64,000 nt of DNA from NCBI GenBank assembly GCA_027063065.1, contig JAMOSO010000001.1, positions 1 through 64,000 of the forward strand, read 5' to 3'. Source of the stretch: Planctomycetota bacterium. GTDB lineage: Bacteria > Planctomycetota > JAMOSO01. The translations under genes and the position numbers were made by a program. Positions 18,003 through 27,953 of this stretch are shown here, in pieces; position 1 is the stretch's first letter, and every line of letters starts with the position of its first letter. Below the pieces are notes generated by a model. It did no database searches. It was not told the origin of the DNA and worked only from the letters and a program-made list of their open reading frames with translations.

Positions 18003-18056
18003 ATAACTATTTTAGACAAAAATAATGTTTAATATTATCTTGTCTAAAATAGTTAT
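18003..18056 (+). repeat. Perfect 16-bp inverted repeat enclosing the comEC start
   Basis: ATAACTATTTTAGACA (18003-18018) pairs perfectly with TGTCTAAAATAGTTAT (18041-18056), loop 22 bases. The loop contains the comEC ATG (18025). The repeat starts 10 bases after the trpB stop and is followed by a T-rich stretch, so it may terminate or attenuate trpB transcription, or hide the comEC start. No Shine-Dalgarno sequence is seen before the ATG. Confidence 0.65.
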
Positions 18057-20142
18057 TTATATTAAAAATATTAACTTTATATACCAAACCCCATTATTGG
18101 TACCGTTAATTTTATTAGCTAGTTTAATTTTTTTTAAAGATGCCACCAAAGACATACAATATATAGACTCACAATACGAACATCTTATATCTAACAAAGC
18201 TACTGTTGCATCTACCGAATCAATACATCCTAAACAATTTTATAATAAAAAAACTTACAAGCATCAAGTTGTTATAACCAATCAACATAAACTAAATTAT
18301 AATTTAATTTGGTATAGTCATTCACCAACACCATTAACCTTGCCCGGATATATATTACATTATTCTGGACAATATATCCCGCTATATCCCAATGCCAATA
18401 ATTTTGGGTTTAATTATCGTCAATATTTATTACGCCGTAATATTAATGCCATTGTTAAAACTAAAATAAAAAATATCCAAATACTAAAAAGAGAACCTAA
18501 TATATTAGGCACTCTTGAACATATAAGGTATAAATTTCAAAACTTATTGTTTCATAAAATGCCCATCAAAGAAGCATCTGTCATCAATGCTTTGCTAACG
18601 GGCAATCGCAATTTTATTGACGAACAAACCAAAAACATTTTTATCAATACTGGCACAGCGCATTTATTGGCAATTAGCGGATTGCACTTGGCCCTAATAG
18701 CCAGCTTACTCTATTGGTTATTAGGTTGGATATTACCATACTATAAACATCGCATACCAATTGTAATATGCGTGATTATCGTATTGATGGCATTTAGCGG
18801 CTCGCATCCGCCTGTTGTTAGAGCTGGCCTAATGGTTATATTAGTTGCCCTAGCATTTTTAGTTAAACGGCCTGTACAATTTTTTAATATTTTATGCGCC
18901 TCATTAATTATAACTTTATTAATTTGGCCTTATCAATTATTTAACACTGGACTGTACTTAAGCTATGGTGCTGTCATGGGGATTGTATTAAGTATAAATT
19001 ATTATAACCCTTCATCATTTTTTGGGCGTTTAATGGTGGTCTCAACCAGTGCTTGGCTTTGGACAATGCCTATAATTTTATTTACATTTAATAGCTTTCA
19101 AATTTTTAGTCCCATTTGCAATTTAGTCATCGTGCCAATTTTTAGTGTTTTTTTAACTATTGAAATTGTATTAATTATCATTGCCCTATGCACAGGATTT
19201 ACTTGGGCTTGGTATTTAATTGCCAAAGTCTGCACCTTATTTTTATTATTAGTGCATAACATTAATCATATATTGCCACCATCTATCTTTTTACCACCAC
19301 CAAATGCTATATTGGTAGTTAGTTTTTTATTGGGGATTTTATTATTTTTACAGCATTATAAAAAAGGCATAATAATTAGTCTGATAAGTGTCTTAATTTA
19401 CTTACCTTGGGGCTTGGGGTTTTTAAGCTCTTCAGCAAATCAAATTATATTTTTAAATGTCGGCGTAGGCGATAGCACACTATTAACCAGCAATAAAAAA
19501 ATTGCTGTTATCGATTGTGGAGGGTTTAAAAATGCTACGCAAAATGCATTATTACATCGTGGCTTTACAGAAATAGAATATTTATTTTTAACCCATAGTG
19601 ATATGGATCATATAAAAAATATAAAACAATTAATGCAAAATTTTAAAATAAAAACATTAGTATTACCTAGAGCTATTTTAAAAACATCTTTAATCAAATA
19701 TATTATTAAAAAATCACCAAAAACTATTTATGTATCTGAAAATGATTTATTAAATTTTGAAAAATTTAAAATACGCATTTTAAATCCACCATATAAAATA
19801 AAGCATAAAATTACTAATAATAACGAAAACAATTATTCTATCGCCATGTTAATTAGTCATAAAAATAAACCTTTAATATTTTTAGGTGGTGATATTGAAA
19901 CTAAAAGCAAAAAACGTTTATTAAATAAATACGCTTTATTATTACATAAAATTAAAATATTTAAAGCTCCTCATCACGGACGCAATTCAATACGTGATAA
20001 GTTTTTTATTCGCAAAATCAAACCAAAAAATATTATTATTAATGGAATCACCAATAAAAAAATGAATACATATTTAATAATGTTTAACCATAATAATATT
20101 ATTAATACACGTTTTACTGGTGAAACTGATATAAACTTATAA
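18025..20142 (+). CDS. comEC: ComEC/Rec2-type DNA uptake channel
   Basis: A 705-residue inner-membrane protein expected to carry single-stranded DNA into the cytoplasm during transformation. Order: N-terminal helix and a short periplasmic DUF4131-like domain (to about 165), the competence domain with FINTGTAHLLAISGLHLALIAS and many helices (about 170-470), then a metallo-beta-lactamase-like domain (about 480-705) with LNVGVGDS, THSDMDH and FKAPHHGRNS. ComEC nuclease-domain metal motifs are largely kept (HSDMDH). Together with comM and pilin genes nearby this suggests natural competence. Its stop directly abuts the convergent alr stop. The start is uncertain because it lies in a hairpin loop without a ribosome site. 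Confidence 0.9.
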   Translation: MFNIILSKIVIYIKNINFIYQTPLLVPLILLASLIFFKDATKDIQYIDSQYEHLISNKATVASTESIHPKQFYNKKTYKHQVVITNQHKLNYNLIWYSHSPTPLTLPGYILHYSGQYIPLYPNANNFGFNYRQYLLRRNINAIVKTKIKNIQILKREPNILGTLEHIRYKFQNLLFHKMPIKEASVINALLTGNRNFIDEQTKNIFINTGTAHLLAISGLHLALIASLLYWLLGWILPYYKHRIPIVICVIIVLMAFSGSHPPVVRAGLMVILVALAFLVKRPVQFFNILCASLIITLLIWPYQLFNTGLYLSYGAVMGIVLSINYYNPSSFFGRLMVVSTSAWLWTMPIILFTFNSFQIFSPICNLVIVPIFSVFLTIEIVLIIIALCTGFTWAWYLIAKVCTLFLLLVHNINHILPPSIFLPPPNAILVVSFLLGILLFLQHYKKGIIISLISVLIYLPWGLGFLSSSANQIIFLNVGVGDSTLLTSNKKIAVIDCGGFKNATQNALLHRGFTEIEYLFLTHSDMDHIKNIKQLMQNFKIKTLVLPRAILKTSLIKYIIKKSPKTIYVSENDLLNFEKFKIRILNPPYKIKHKITNNNENNYSIAMLISHKNKPLIFLGGDIETKSKKRLLNKYALLLHKIKIFKAPHHGRNSIRDKFFIRKIKPKNIIINGITNKKMNTYLIMFNHNNIINTRFTGETDINL

Positions 20143-21264
20143 TTAATATTTATAAATTCTATCCACACGATTGCCTAGGGAACAAATAATTTCATATTCG
20201 TGGGTTTGTTTTAAACACGCCCAGTCACTGACTGTAATCTCATCGCCCAAACATATTACCTCATCTGAGACTTTGGCGTGAGGCACATTGCTTAAATCAA
20301 TTATAGTATAATCCATAGTAACTCGCCCCAATACCTTACAGGCCTTTCCATGCACCATAACATAACCCTTTTGCGATAAAGCCAATGGCAAACCATCAGC
20401 ATACCCTAAAGATATTGTACCTAATCTTGTTGACTTAGTTAATGTATCACTACAGCCATAACTAATACTTGTGCCTGCTGGCAAAGTTTTAATTGCAATT
20501 AAACGTGATTTTAAAGTAATAACAGATTGTATATTAACTCGTTGACGACCTTGCATATCATATACACCATATAAATTAATACCTGTACGCACTAAATTAA
20601 AAGGAGCTTCAATGGATTGAGATATATTATTAATACCATCGCTATTGGCGATATGAAAATTTAAAGTAGTGCCTAATTGTTTTTTTAACCAGCCATGAAT
20701 GGCACTTAAGTTTCTAATTTGTTTTTTAGAAAATTCTAAATCCTCATTGGCATTTGGAAAATGCGAATAAACACCCTCTATTTTTAAATGAGGCAATTTT
20801 AAAATTTCTTCCAACTCAATATATGCACGTTGCCACCACAATCCCAATCGCCCCATACCTGTATCAATTAAAATCTCGCACTGTGCAGAAATACCTAACT
20901 TTAAAGCAACATCAGAAATTGCCCTTGCCGTTTCTAATGAAGATAATGGTAAAATGATATGCTTTTTAATTGCAAGTTCAATTTCATACGGAGTTACATC
21001 TCCTAATACTTGAACCCGTTTTGCATTAATTTTATATAAAGCTAACGCCTCGTTCACATTTGCCACACCAAAAGTATCTGCGCCAACCATTTGTAAAGCT
21101 TTACAAATTGGCTTCATACCCAAACCATACGCATTAGCTTTTAAAACTGGCATCACCTGTTTAGAACCTACAAAATCCTTAATAGCTTGATAATTAGATT
21201 GAATTTTTTTTAAATCAATTTCAAGCCAAGCTCTATATGATTTATCAATAATTATTTTAGACAT
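20143..21264 (-). CDS. alr: Alanine racemase
   Basis: A 373-residue fold-type III PLP enzyme making D-alanine for peptidoglycan. Motifs: RAWLEIDLKKIQSN, VLKANAYGLG with the PLP Lys, CEILIDTGMGRLG, HIANSDG, VRTGINLYG, and GRVTMDYTIID with the partner loop near the C-terminus. The start at 21264 (MSKIIIDKSYRAW) is chosen; the longer reading to 21336 enters the divergent promoter and adds a non-family tail. Convergent and abutting comEC. Confidence 0.94.
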   Translation of the reverse strand: MSKIIIDKSYRAWLEIDLKKIQSNYQAIKDFVGSKQVMPVLKANAYGLGMKPICKALQMVGADTFGVANVNEALALYKINAKRVQVLGDVTPYEIELAIKKHIILPLSSLETARAISDVALKLGISAQCEILIDTGMGRLGLWWQRAYIELEEILKLPHLKIEGVYSHFPNANEDLEFSKKQIRNLSAIHGWLKKQLGTTLNFHIANSDGINNISQSIEAPFNLVRTGINLYGVYDMQGRQRVNIQSVITLKSRLIAIKTLPAGTSISYGCSDTLTKSTRLGTISLGYADGLPLALSQKGYVMVHGKACKVLGRVTMDYTIIDLSNVPHAKVSDEVICLGDEITVSDWACLKQTHEYEIICSLGNRVDRIYKY

Positions 21265-21346
21265 TCTAACAGTATGCGTTTTGATACTTGATATTGCAAT
21301 AGCTTTAAGCCTATCTATAATACCAATTTTACCCAAAAGAGAAAAT

Positions 21347-22615
21347 ATGCCTGAGACAATTAATATTGATGCTTTAAAAGCTGACGAAGCGAGCCTTCGC
21401 GCCCGTTACCAAAAATTTAAAAATATGGGTCTAAGGTTAGATATGACCCGTGGTAAACCAGCCCCTGAACAATTAGACTTAGCTAATGATATGATTAATA
21501 TTTTAAGTGCTAAAGACTATAAAGATATTAATGGCGTAGACTGTCGCAATTACGGTGGATTAGATGGCCTTGCAGAAGCCAAAAAATTATTTGCCGATTT
21601 TTTAGAAGTCAACACAGATGAGATTATCATAGGTGGTAATGCCAGCTTAAATATTATGCATGATATTATAGTGCGCGCAATTACCCACGGCACTTGTGAT
21701 TCTGATACACCTTGGGGTAAATTAAATAAAATTAAATTTTTATGTCCTGCGCCAGGATATGATAGACATTTTGCTATTTGCGAACATTTTGGTATAGAAA
21801 TGATTACTATTGGCTTAGAAGACAATGGCGATCCTAAAATGGATGAAGTCCAAAAATTAGTTGCCAATGACGACAGTATAAAAGGTATGTGGTTTGTGCC
21901 TAAATATGGCAACCCCACTGGCTTATCTGTTAGTGATGCCACCGTAGATAAATTAGCATCTATGCCAACGGCAGCTAAAGATTTTAGAATTATGTGGGAT
22001 AATGCCTATACAGTACACCATCTAAATGACAACCACGATAAAATCAAAAATTTATTAGAAGCTTGTAAAGCTAATGGCAATGACAATCGTGCTTTTATCA
22101 TAGGCTCTACTTCTAAAGTTAGTTTTGCTGGAGCAGGTGTTTCTATGGTTGGTTGTTCGCAAGCAAATATCGCTTGGTTAAAATCACATCTATCCATACA
22201 AACCATTGGTCCTGACAAATTAAATCAACTGCGTCATATTAAATTCTTTAAAAATATGGATGGTATAAAAGCGCATATGCAAAAACATGCGGCAATTATT
22301 AAACCCAAATTTGAAAAAGTTTTAGAAATATTAGAAAACGAACTAGGCAAAAAAAACATTGCCAAATGGTCTAATCCAAATGGTGGTTATTTTATTAATT
22401 TTGATGTACCAAATAATTGTGCTAAAAAAGTAGTGGCAATGGCAAGTGAGGCAGGCGTTAAACTAACTGGGGCTGGGGCAACTTTTCCATATAAAAAAGA
22501 CCCAAATGATTGCAACATCCGTATAGCACCAACATTACCGTCTATTACAGAAATTGCACAAGCAATGGAAATTGTGGCAATTTGTGTTCAAATTGCCGCT
22601 ATAGAAAACTTATAA
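21347..22615 (+). CDS. Aspartate aminotransferase-like enzyme (PF12897/AspT type)
   Basis: A 422-residue fold-type I aminotransferase. Start MPETINIDAL at 21347 follows AAGAGA; the longer frame to 21281 lies in the alr promoter region. Features: MTRGKPAPEQLDLA, NYGGLDGL, GGNASLNIMHD, PAPGYDRHFAICEHFG, PKYGNPTG, WDNAYTVHHL and the Schiff-base Lys in STSKVSFAGAG. This set fits the subgroup of aspartate aminotransferases related to Corynebacterium AspT rather than classical AspC. Probably makes aspartate from oxaloacetate with glutamate. Single gene, ended by a hairpin shared with the HAD gene. Confidence 0.85.
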   Translation: MPETINIDALKADEASLRARYQKFKNMGLRLDMTRGKPAPEQLDLANDMINILSAKDYKDINGVDCRNYGGLDGLAEAKKLFADFLEVNTDEIIIGGNASLNIMHDIIVRAITHGTCDSDTPWGKLNKIKFLCPAPGYDRHFAICEHFGIEMITIGLEDNGDPKMDEVQKLVANDDSIKGMWFVPKYGNPTGLSVSDATVDKLASMPTAAKDFRIMWDNAYTVHHLNDNHDKIKNLLEACKANGNDNRAFIIGSTSKVSFAGAGVSMVGCSQANIAWLKSHLSIQTIGPDKLNQLRHIKFFKNMDGIKAHMQKHAAIIKPKFEKVLEILENELGKKNIAKWSNPNGGYFINFDVPNNCAKKVVAMASEAGVKLTGAGATFPYKKDPNDCNIRIAPTLPSITEIAQAMEIVAICVQIAAIENL

Positions 22616-22622
22616 AAACTAC

Positions 22623-22661
22623 ACAATAGCCATAGCCTTAGGTTATGGCTATTGTTTTATT
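22623..22661 (+). terminator. Terminator shared by convergent aminotransferase and HAD genes
   Basis: ACAATAGCCATA (22623-22634) and TATGGCTATTGT (22644-22655) form a 12-bp stem followed by TTTATTT. The HAD stop codon (22638-22640) sits in the loop, so the last HAD codons are part of the hairpin. Confidence 0.75.
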
Positions 22662-23288
22662 TAAAAAATCTACCAATGCTTCTTGAGTATTAAAAATATG
22701 GTGTGGGTTTGCTGATTTTAAATGATTAAAAGGTTGATATCCCCATGTTACACCTATGGCTTGAACATCAGCCTGTAAGGCATGTTTAATATCACTGGTA
22801 GCATCACCTATCATAAAAATGCTATTAGCGTTAATTGACATATCTTTTTGTAATTTTTTTAATTTATCTGCTTTATTGCCAGCTGTTTCTTCACCTAAAA
22901 CTTGAGTAAAATATTTATTAATGCCTTTACGATTTAAAGTAGGTTTTACAACTGATTCATGATTGGCCGTAATAATAACTAATGTAGCTATTTTGCTTAA
23001 CCTTTTTAATGTTTGTTCAATACCCGCAAATAAATCCACCTTATCTGTTGTGTTGTCCAAATAAGCCATAGTTTTATATACAAAATCTTTGTGTAAATGT
23101 TTTGGCATTTTAATTTGATGGGCTAAGGCTTCAAAACTCATTGTCGGTAAATATTGTAAATCTGTTACACAAGGCAATTTAGAGTATTTTATCTGCTCAC
23201 ACGCATAACAGGCAGCTTTAATATTATGCTCGGCAGAATCTAACAAGACTCCATCGTAATCAAAGGCAACAACTGCTTGTCCAATCAT
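22638..23288 (-). CDS. HAD-superfamily phosphatase (phosphoglycolate phosphatase-like)
   Basis: A 216-residue HAD hydrolase. Motif I is FDYDGVLLDS, motif II VIITANHES, motif III Lys in AGNKADKLKK, and motif IV IGDATSDIKHA. A helical cap (about 25-90) lies between motifs I and II, as in subclass IA enzymes such as Gph or PpaX. Substrate unknown. It begins about 20 bases after the gap terminator, so it may depend on read-through from gap. Confidence 0.82.
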   Translation of the reverse strand: MIGQAVVAFDYDGVLLDSAEHNIKAACYACEQIKYSKLPCVTDLQYLPTMSFEALAHQIKMPKHLHKDFVYKTMAYLDNTTDKVDLFAGIEQTLKRLSKIATLVIITANHESVVKPTLNRKGINKYFTQVLGEETAGNKADKLKKLQKDMSINANSIFMIGDATSDIKHALQADVQAIGVTWGYQPFNHLKSANPHHIFNTQEALVDFLNKTIAIT

Positions 23289-23308
23289 ATATTCTCACAT
23301 TTATAGAT

Positions 23309-23340
23309 AAAAAAAGCTCTGTGCATATTACACAGAGCCT
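23309..23340 (-). terminator. Rho-independent terminator after gap
   Basis: GCTCTGTG / CACAGAGC stem (23316-23323 and 23331-23338) with a seven-base loop and a T-run on the minus strand, about 35 bases after the gap stop. Confidence 0.85.
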
Positions 23341-23376
23341 TTGTATTTTAAAACATATAAAAATATGCGTTAATTA

Positions 23377-24381
<1,005 letters not shown>

Positions 24382-24429
24382 TTATTTTAAACAGAAAACA
24401 TAAAAAATACTTAATTTTTTGAACTCAAT

Positions 24430-24457
24430 ACTTTATAAATACCATTAAAAATGTCAA
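24430..24457 (-). promoter_or_regulatory. Promoter of gap
   Basis: Minus strand: TTGACA (24452-24457), 16-base spacer, TAAAGT (24430-24435), about 57 bases before the start codon, in the divergent gap/bioA region. Confidence 0.6.
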
Positions 24458-24503
24458 GATATTTCACCTGAATGTTTTATTTCAAACTAATTTAAAGGCC
24501 AAT

Positions 24504-25781
24504 ATGAGCACAAACACACCCAAAAACACACAAATATGGCTACCTTTTACTCAAATGAGTGAAATAACCAAAAATCCCCCTATCGAAATAAAAAAAGCTA
24601 AGGGCGCTTGGCTATACGACAATAATAACAACAAATATTTAGACGCAGTTGCATCTTGGTGGGTATCCGCGCTGGGGCATAACAATCCCAAAATTGCTAA
24701 AGCCATAGGCGAACAAGCCAAAAAATTAGATCAAGTTATTTTTGCAAATTGCACCCATACAGGCGCACAAGAAGTAGCCAAAAAAGTATTAAATTTGTTG
24801 CCAAATAAATTACAAAAAGTCTTTTTTAGCGACAATGGCTCCACTGCTGTAGAAGTGAGCTTAAAACTAGCTTTACAATATCATCATCAAACTGGCAACC
24901 CACAAAAAACTAAAATTATGTCATTAAATGATGCCTACCACGGAGACACCATAGGAGCTATGAGCGTAAGTGGCACCGAGCATTTTTTTGCACCCTACAA
25001 ACCAATGTTATTTAAATCGCCAAAAATTAAAAATTGGAATAAACTAGAACAAACAATCATTAAACACGCACACAAAACTGCTGCTATTATTGTTGAACCG
25101 CTAATTCAAGCGGCAGGCGGTATGAAAATTTATCACATAAAACACCTGCAACAATTAGCAAAATTATGCAAAAAACACAATGTTTTAGTCATATATGATG
25201 AAATAGCCACTGGCTTTGGCAGAACAGGCACAATGTTTGCCATGGATCAAATTGGCACCTCCAATTTATACGCTCCAGATATGGTATGCCTATCCAAAGG
25301 CTTAACAGGCGGAACAGTAGCCATGTCGATTACCGCTTGTAGCAATAAAATTTATAAAGCTTTTTTGGGGCCATACTCTGCTAATAAAACGTTTTTTCAT
25401 GGTCATTCGTATACCGCTAATCCAATAGCCTGTGCGGCTAGTATTGCCACATTAGACATATTTGCCAACCAAAATATAATAAAAAATATGCAAAAAAATA
25501 TGCAATACTTTAATGATTGCGCACAAAAATTTGCCAAAAATTTACCTTTAAAAAACTTTCGTGCCTTAGGCTGGGTAGCCGCTTGGGACATAGATGATGT
25601 ACGTAAATCACAAAAACAAAGATTAAGTCCTATAATCACAAAAACCGCACTCAAATACGGATTGCTAATTAGGCCATTAGGTAATGTGCTTTATTTTTGG
25701 CCACCAATTACATTAACTAAAACCGAAATTGATTTTATGTTTAACACCACAAAAAAAGTGTTAAACGAAATAATGATTTAA
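24504..25781 (+). CDS. bioA: Adenosylmethionine-8-amino-7-oxononanoate aminotransferase
   Basis: A 425-residue fold-type I aminotransferase of biotin synthesis, making 7,8-diaminopelargonate with SAM as amino donor. N-terminal WLPFTQM, then DAVASWWVSALGHNNP (the BioA-typical SWW), YHGDTIGAMSVSG, VIYDEIATGFGRTG and the PLP Lys in CLSKGLTGG. FHGHSYTANPIACAA also fits BioA (HG.T..GNP). No other biotin genes are close. Divergent from gap. Confidence 0.9.
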   Translation: MSTNTPKNTQIWLPFTQMSEITKNPPIEIKKAKGAWLYDNNNNKYLDAVASWWVSALGHNNPKIAKAIGEQAKKLDQVIFANCTHTGAQEVAKKVLNLLPNKLQKVFFSDNGSTAVEVSLKLALQYHHQTGNPQKTKIMSLNDAYHGDTIGAMSVSGTEHFFAPYKPMLFKSPKIKNWNKLEQTIIKHAHKTAAIIVEPLIQAAGGMKIYHIKHLQQLAKLCKKHNVLVIYDEIATGFGRTGTMFAMDQIGTSNLYAPDMVCLSKGLTGGTVAMSITACSNKIYKAFLGPYSANKTFFHGHSYTANPIACAASIATLDIFANQNIIKNMQKNMQYFNDCAQKFAKNLPLKNFRALGWVAAWDIDDVRKSQKQRLSPIITKTALKYGLLIRPLGNVLYFWPPITLTKTEIDFMFNTTKKVLNEIMI

Positions 25782-25857
25782 TATGCAATAAAGCCTGTTA
25801 GTAATAATAAAAAACTTTATACTGCCATTTTTATTAAAATTTAACAAAGAGAGAATT

Positions 25858-26151
25858 ATGGAAACTGTTGATGATATCACAATGAATTACGAAGAAGACG
25901 GTCTTTTAAAAGTTAAAGAACTTAAAAAAGAAGTCTTAACCAAAGGTGCATGGGCAACTGTAATGTTTACATTTCAAGAGTGGAGCAATAAAGACGAAGA
26001 TTACGGCCCTGTTAAAGCTACTATTCGCCGTTATCAAAAACGAGATGGCAGTTATAGACAAAAATCTAAATTTAATATCACTAATGGCAAACAAGCTCGC
26101 CAAATTATCAAAACATTAGATAGCTGGTTTCCTGAAGAAGAAACTAACTAA
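25858..26151 (+). CDS. Small basic/acidic protein, possibly PC4-like
   Basis: A 97-residue soluble protein. GPVKATIRRYQKRDGSYRQK followed by SKFNITNGKQARQII suggests a four-stranded sheet plus helix. The layout recalls PC4/YdbC-type single-strand DNA-binding proteins, but this is only a resemblance in pattern. The ATG has GAGAGAATT upstream. Convergent with the methyltransferase gene, overlapping by 4 bases. No firm family. Confidence 0.6.
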   Translation: METVDDITMNYEEDGLLKVKELKKEVLTKGAWATVMFTFQEWSNKDEDYGPVKATIRRYQKRDGSYRQKSKFNITNGKQARQIIKTLDSWFPEEETN

Positions 26152-26798
26152 AACCACCAAACCCGCTTACGATATTGATTGTAAGCGGGAAAATTTTTTA
26201 TTAACTTCAACTCTTCCCTGCTAGCACGGTAAGATTGGCATAAAACAAACGTCAAAAATATAAACATATTAAAAAAACTAAAACGATATAAACCTATACC
26301 TAAAGCACCAAAAAACGAACCAATATACATGGGATGACGCATAAACCTATAAATGCCTTTTGTTACTAACTCACGTGCCTCAGTCATAATAGAAAAACTG
26401 CGTCTAAGATAAAAAACACCGACTATTTGGATTGACAAGCCAATAATCAATAACAAAACACACAAACTTTGTAACTGTGGCTGGGTTACAGGTGCTGGCT
26501 TAAAGCTATACGGGCTCAATGCAAAAGGCAACATTGCAGTACCTAATGGGTAAATAGTCTGCCAAAAACCAACAGCCCTATCTACAGCTTTTAACCTAGT
26601 AATATAAGCAATAATAAATAGCAAAAATTGAGTGTTTTCTAAATACCATAATAAAGGCATAGAATAACTGTGCAAATAACCGAAACGGTAATAAATCCAA
26701 TAAGTAAAAAATAAGCCACCTATTATGCGCCCTATCAAATCCCACCGACTAAGCCAGTTAAATGGTATGGCCAATATATTAAATAACTTATCTAACAT
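26148..26798 (-). CDS. Isoprenylcysteine/phospholipid methyltransferase-like membrane protein
   Basis: A 216-residue protein with about five transmembrane helices. The C-terminal signature RELVTKGIYRFMRHPMYIGSF and RASREELKLIKNFPAYNQYRKRV matches the ICMT/PEMT family (RHP.Y, E..L....G..Y..Y...V), membrane enzymes that methylate lipids or small thiols using SAM. Bacterial members mostly have unknown substrates. It follows fabH at 45 bases on the same strand. Confidence 0.75.
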   Translation of the reverse strand: MLDKLFNILAIPFNWLSRWDLIGRIIGGLFFTYWIYYRFGYLHSYSMPLLWYLENTQFLLFIIAYITRLKAVDRAVGFWQTIYPLGTAMLPFALSPYSFKPAPVTQPQLQSLCVLLLIIGLSIQIVGVFYLRRSFSIMTEARELVTKGIYRFMRHPMYIGSFFGALGIGLYRFSFFNMFIFLTFVLCQSYRASREELKLIKNFPAYNQYRKRVWWF

Positions 26799-26843
26799 TT
26801 TAAACGTTTAAAAGTTAAATATACCTAACCAACCTATAGTCTA

Positions 26844-27842
26844 CTAATTTTTAATATAACGCAATACACCACCTGCAGTAGTAAAGCCTGCACCAAAAGT
26901 AGTCATAACAATATTATCCCCATGCTTTATGCGATTAGTATCAAATGCCTCACGCAGAGCAATACCCACCGAAGCACTAGAGGTATTTCCATATTTTTCT
27001 AAATTAATAAATACCTTATCACTACTTAACTTTAATTTTTTACCTACAGACTTAATAATGCGTATATTAGCTTGGTGCGGTATCAAAAGCGAAATATCAT
27101 CTAAGCCTAGACCACTTTCTTCTAAAACAGCTTTAGATATACCTGACATAGAATTGACCGCATGCTTATACACCGCTTGTCCATCCATAGTTATATATTG
27201 TAAACGTTTATCAATTACATCTTGCGATGCTGGATTTCTGGACCCACAGCCAGGTATTTTTAATAAGTCTGCACAATTGCCATCAGAACTTAATTTAAGC
27301 CCCACCACATCAAAACCATCTTTATCAGTATCCATCTCTAATACAAATGTAGCGGCACCATCACCAAATAAAATGCAAGTATTTCTATCTGTAAAGTCAG
27401 AAAATTTAGTTAAAGTATCCACACCTACAACCAAGGCTTTACGATATGCACCTGCTCTTAACATATTATTGGCAACCTCTAAGGCATACATCATACCACT
27501 GCAAGCAGCAGAAACATCCAAACATACAGCAGTGGTAGGCACACCTAATTTAGCTTGCAAAATACATCCTGTAGAAGGAAACAACATATCTGGACTTGTA
27601 GTGCCAACCACAATTAAATCAATATCATCGGCACACAACCCTGCATCATTTAATGCATTTGTCGCGCTAATCAAAGCTAAATCACTTGATGCTTGCTCTT
27701 GGCTTGATATATGCCTTTCCTGTATACCCGTTCGGGATACAATCCACTCGTCATTTGTATCAACCATTTGTTCTAAATCTTGATTAGTAAGCACCTTATC
27801 CGGTACATAACAACCAAATCCCGTTATTCTTGCAATTTTCAC
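26844..27842 (-). CDS. fabH: Beta-ketoacyl-ACP synthase III
   Basis: A 332-residue condensing enzyme that starts fatty acid synthesis from acyl-CoA and malonyl-ACP. Catalytic Cys114 in DVSAACSGMMYAL, His in LIPHQANIRII, Asn in YGNTSSASVG. DEWIVSRTGIQERH and FGDGAATFVLE also match. It stands apart from other fab genes. Confidence 0.95.
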   Translation of the reverse strand: MKIARITGFGCYVPDKVLTNQDLEQMVDTNDEWIVSRTGIQERHISSQEQASSDLALISATNALNDAGLCADDIDLIVVGTTSPDMLFPSTGCILQAKLGVPTTAVCLDVSAACSGMMYALEVANNMLRAGAYRKALVVGVDTLTKFSDFTDRNTCILFGDGAATFVLEMDTDKDGFDVVGLKLSSDGNCADLLKIPGCGSRNPASQDVIDKRLQYITMDGQAVYKHAVNSMSGISKAVLEESGLGLDDISLLIPHQANIRIIKSVGKKLKLSSDKVFINLEKYGNTSSASVGIALREAFDTNRIKHGDNIVMTTFGAGFTTAGGVLRYIKN

Positions 27843-27953
27843 AGTATCTCCAGAAGCTATATTTATAACATAAAAACTATTTATAATATCACTATATCGC
27901 TAATATTTCAATTATCCTAAAAAATATTCATCACACTTCACTTAAAATCAAAT

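Noticed and set aside
21265-21336. Longer start for alanine racemase
   Set aside because: The extension lies in the divergent promoter region and does not match the family N-terminus.
26929-27783. 284-codon open frame antisense to fabH
   Set aside because: fabH on the other strand has all catalytic motifs; this frame is a shadow of its codon pattern.
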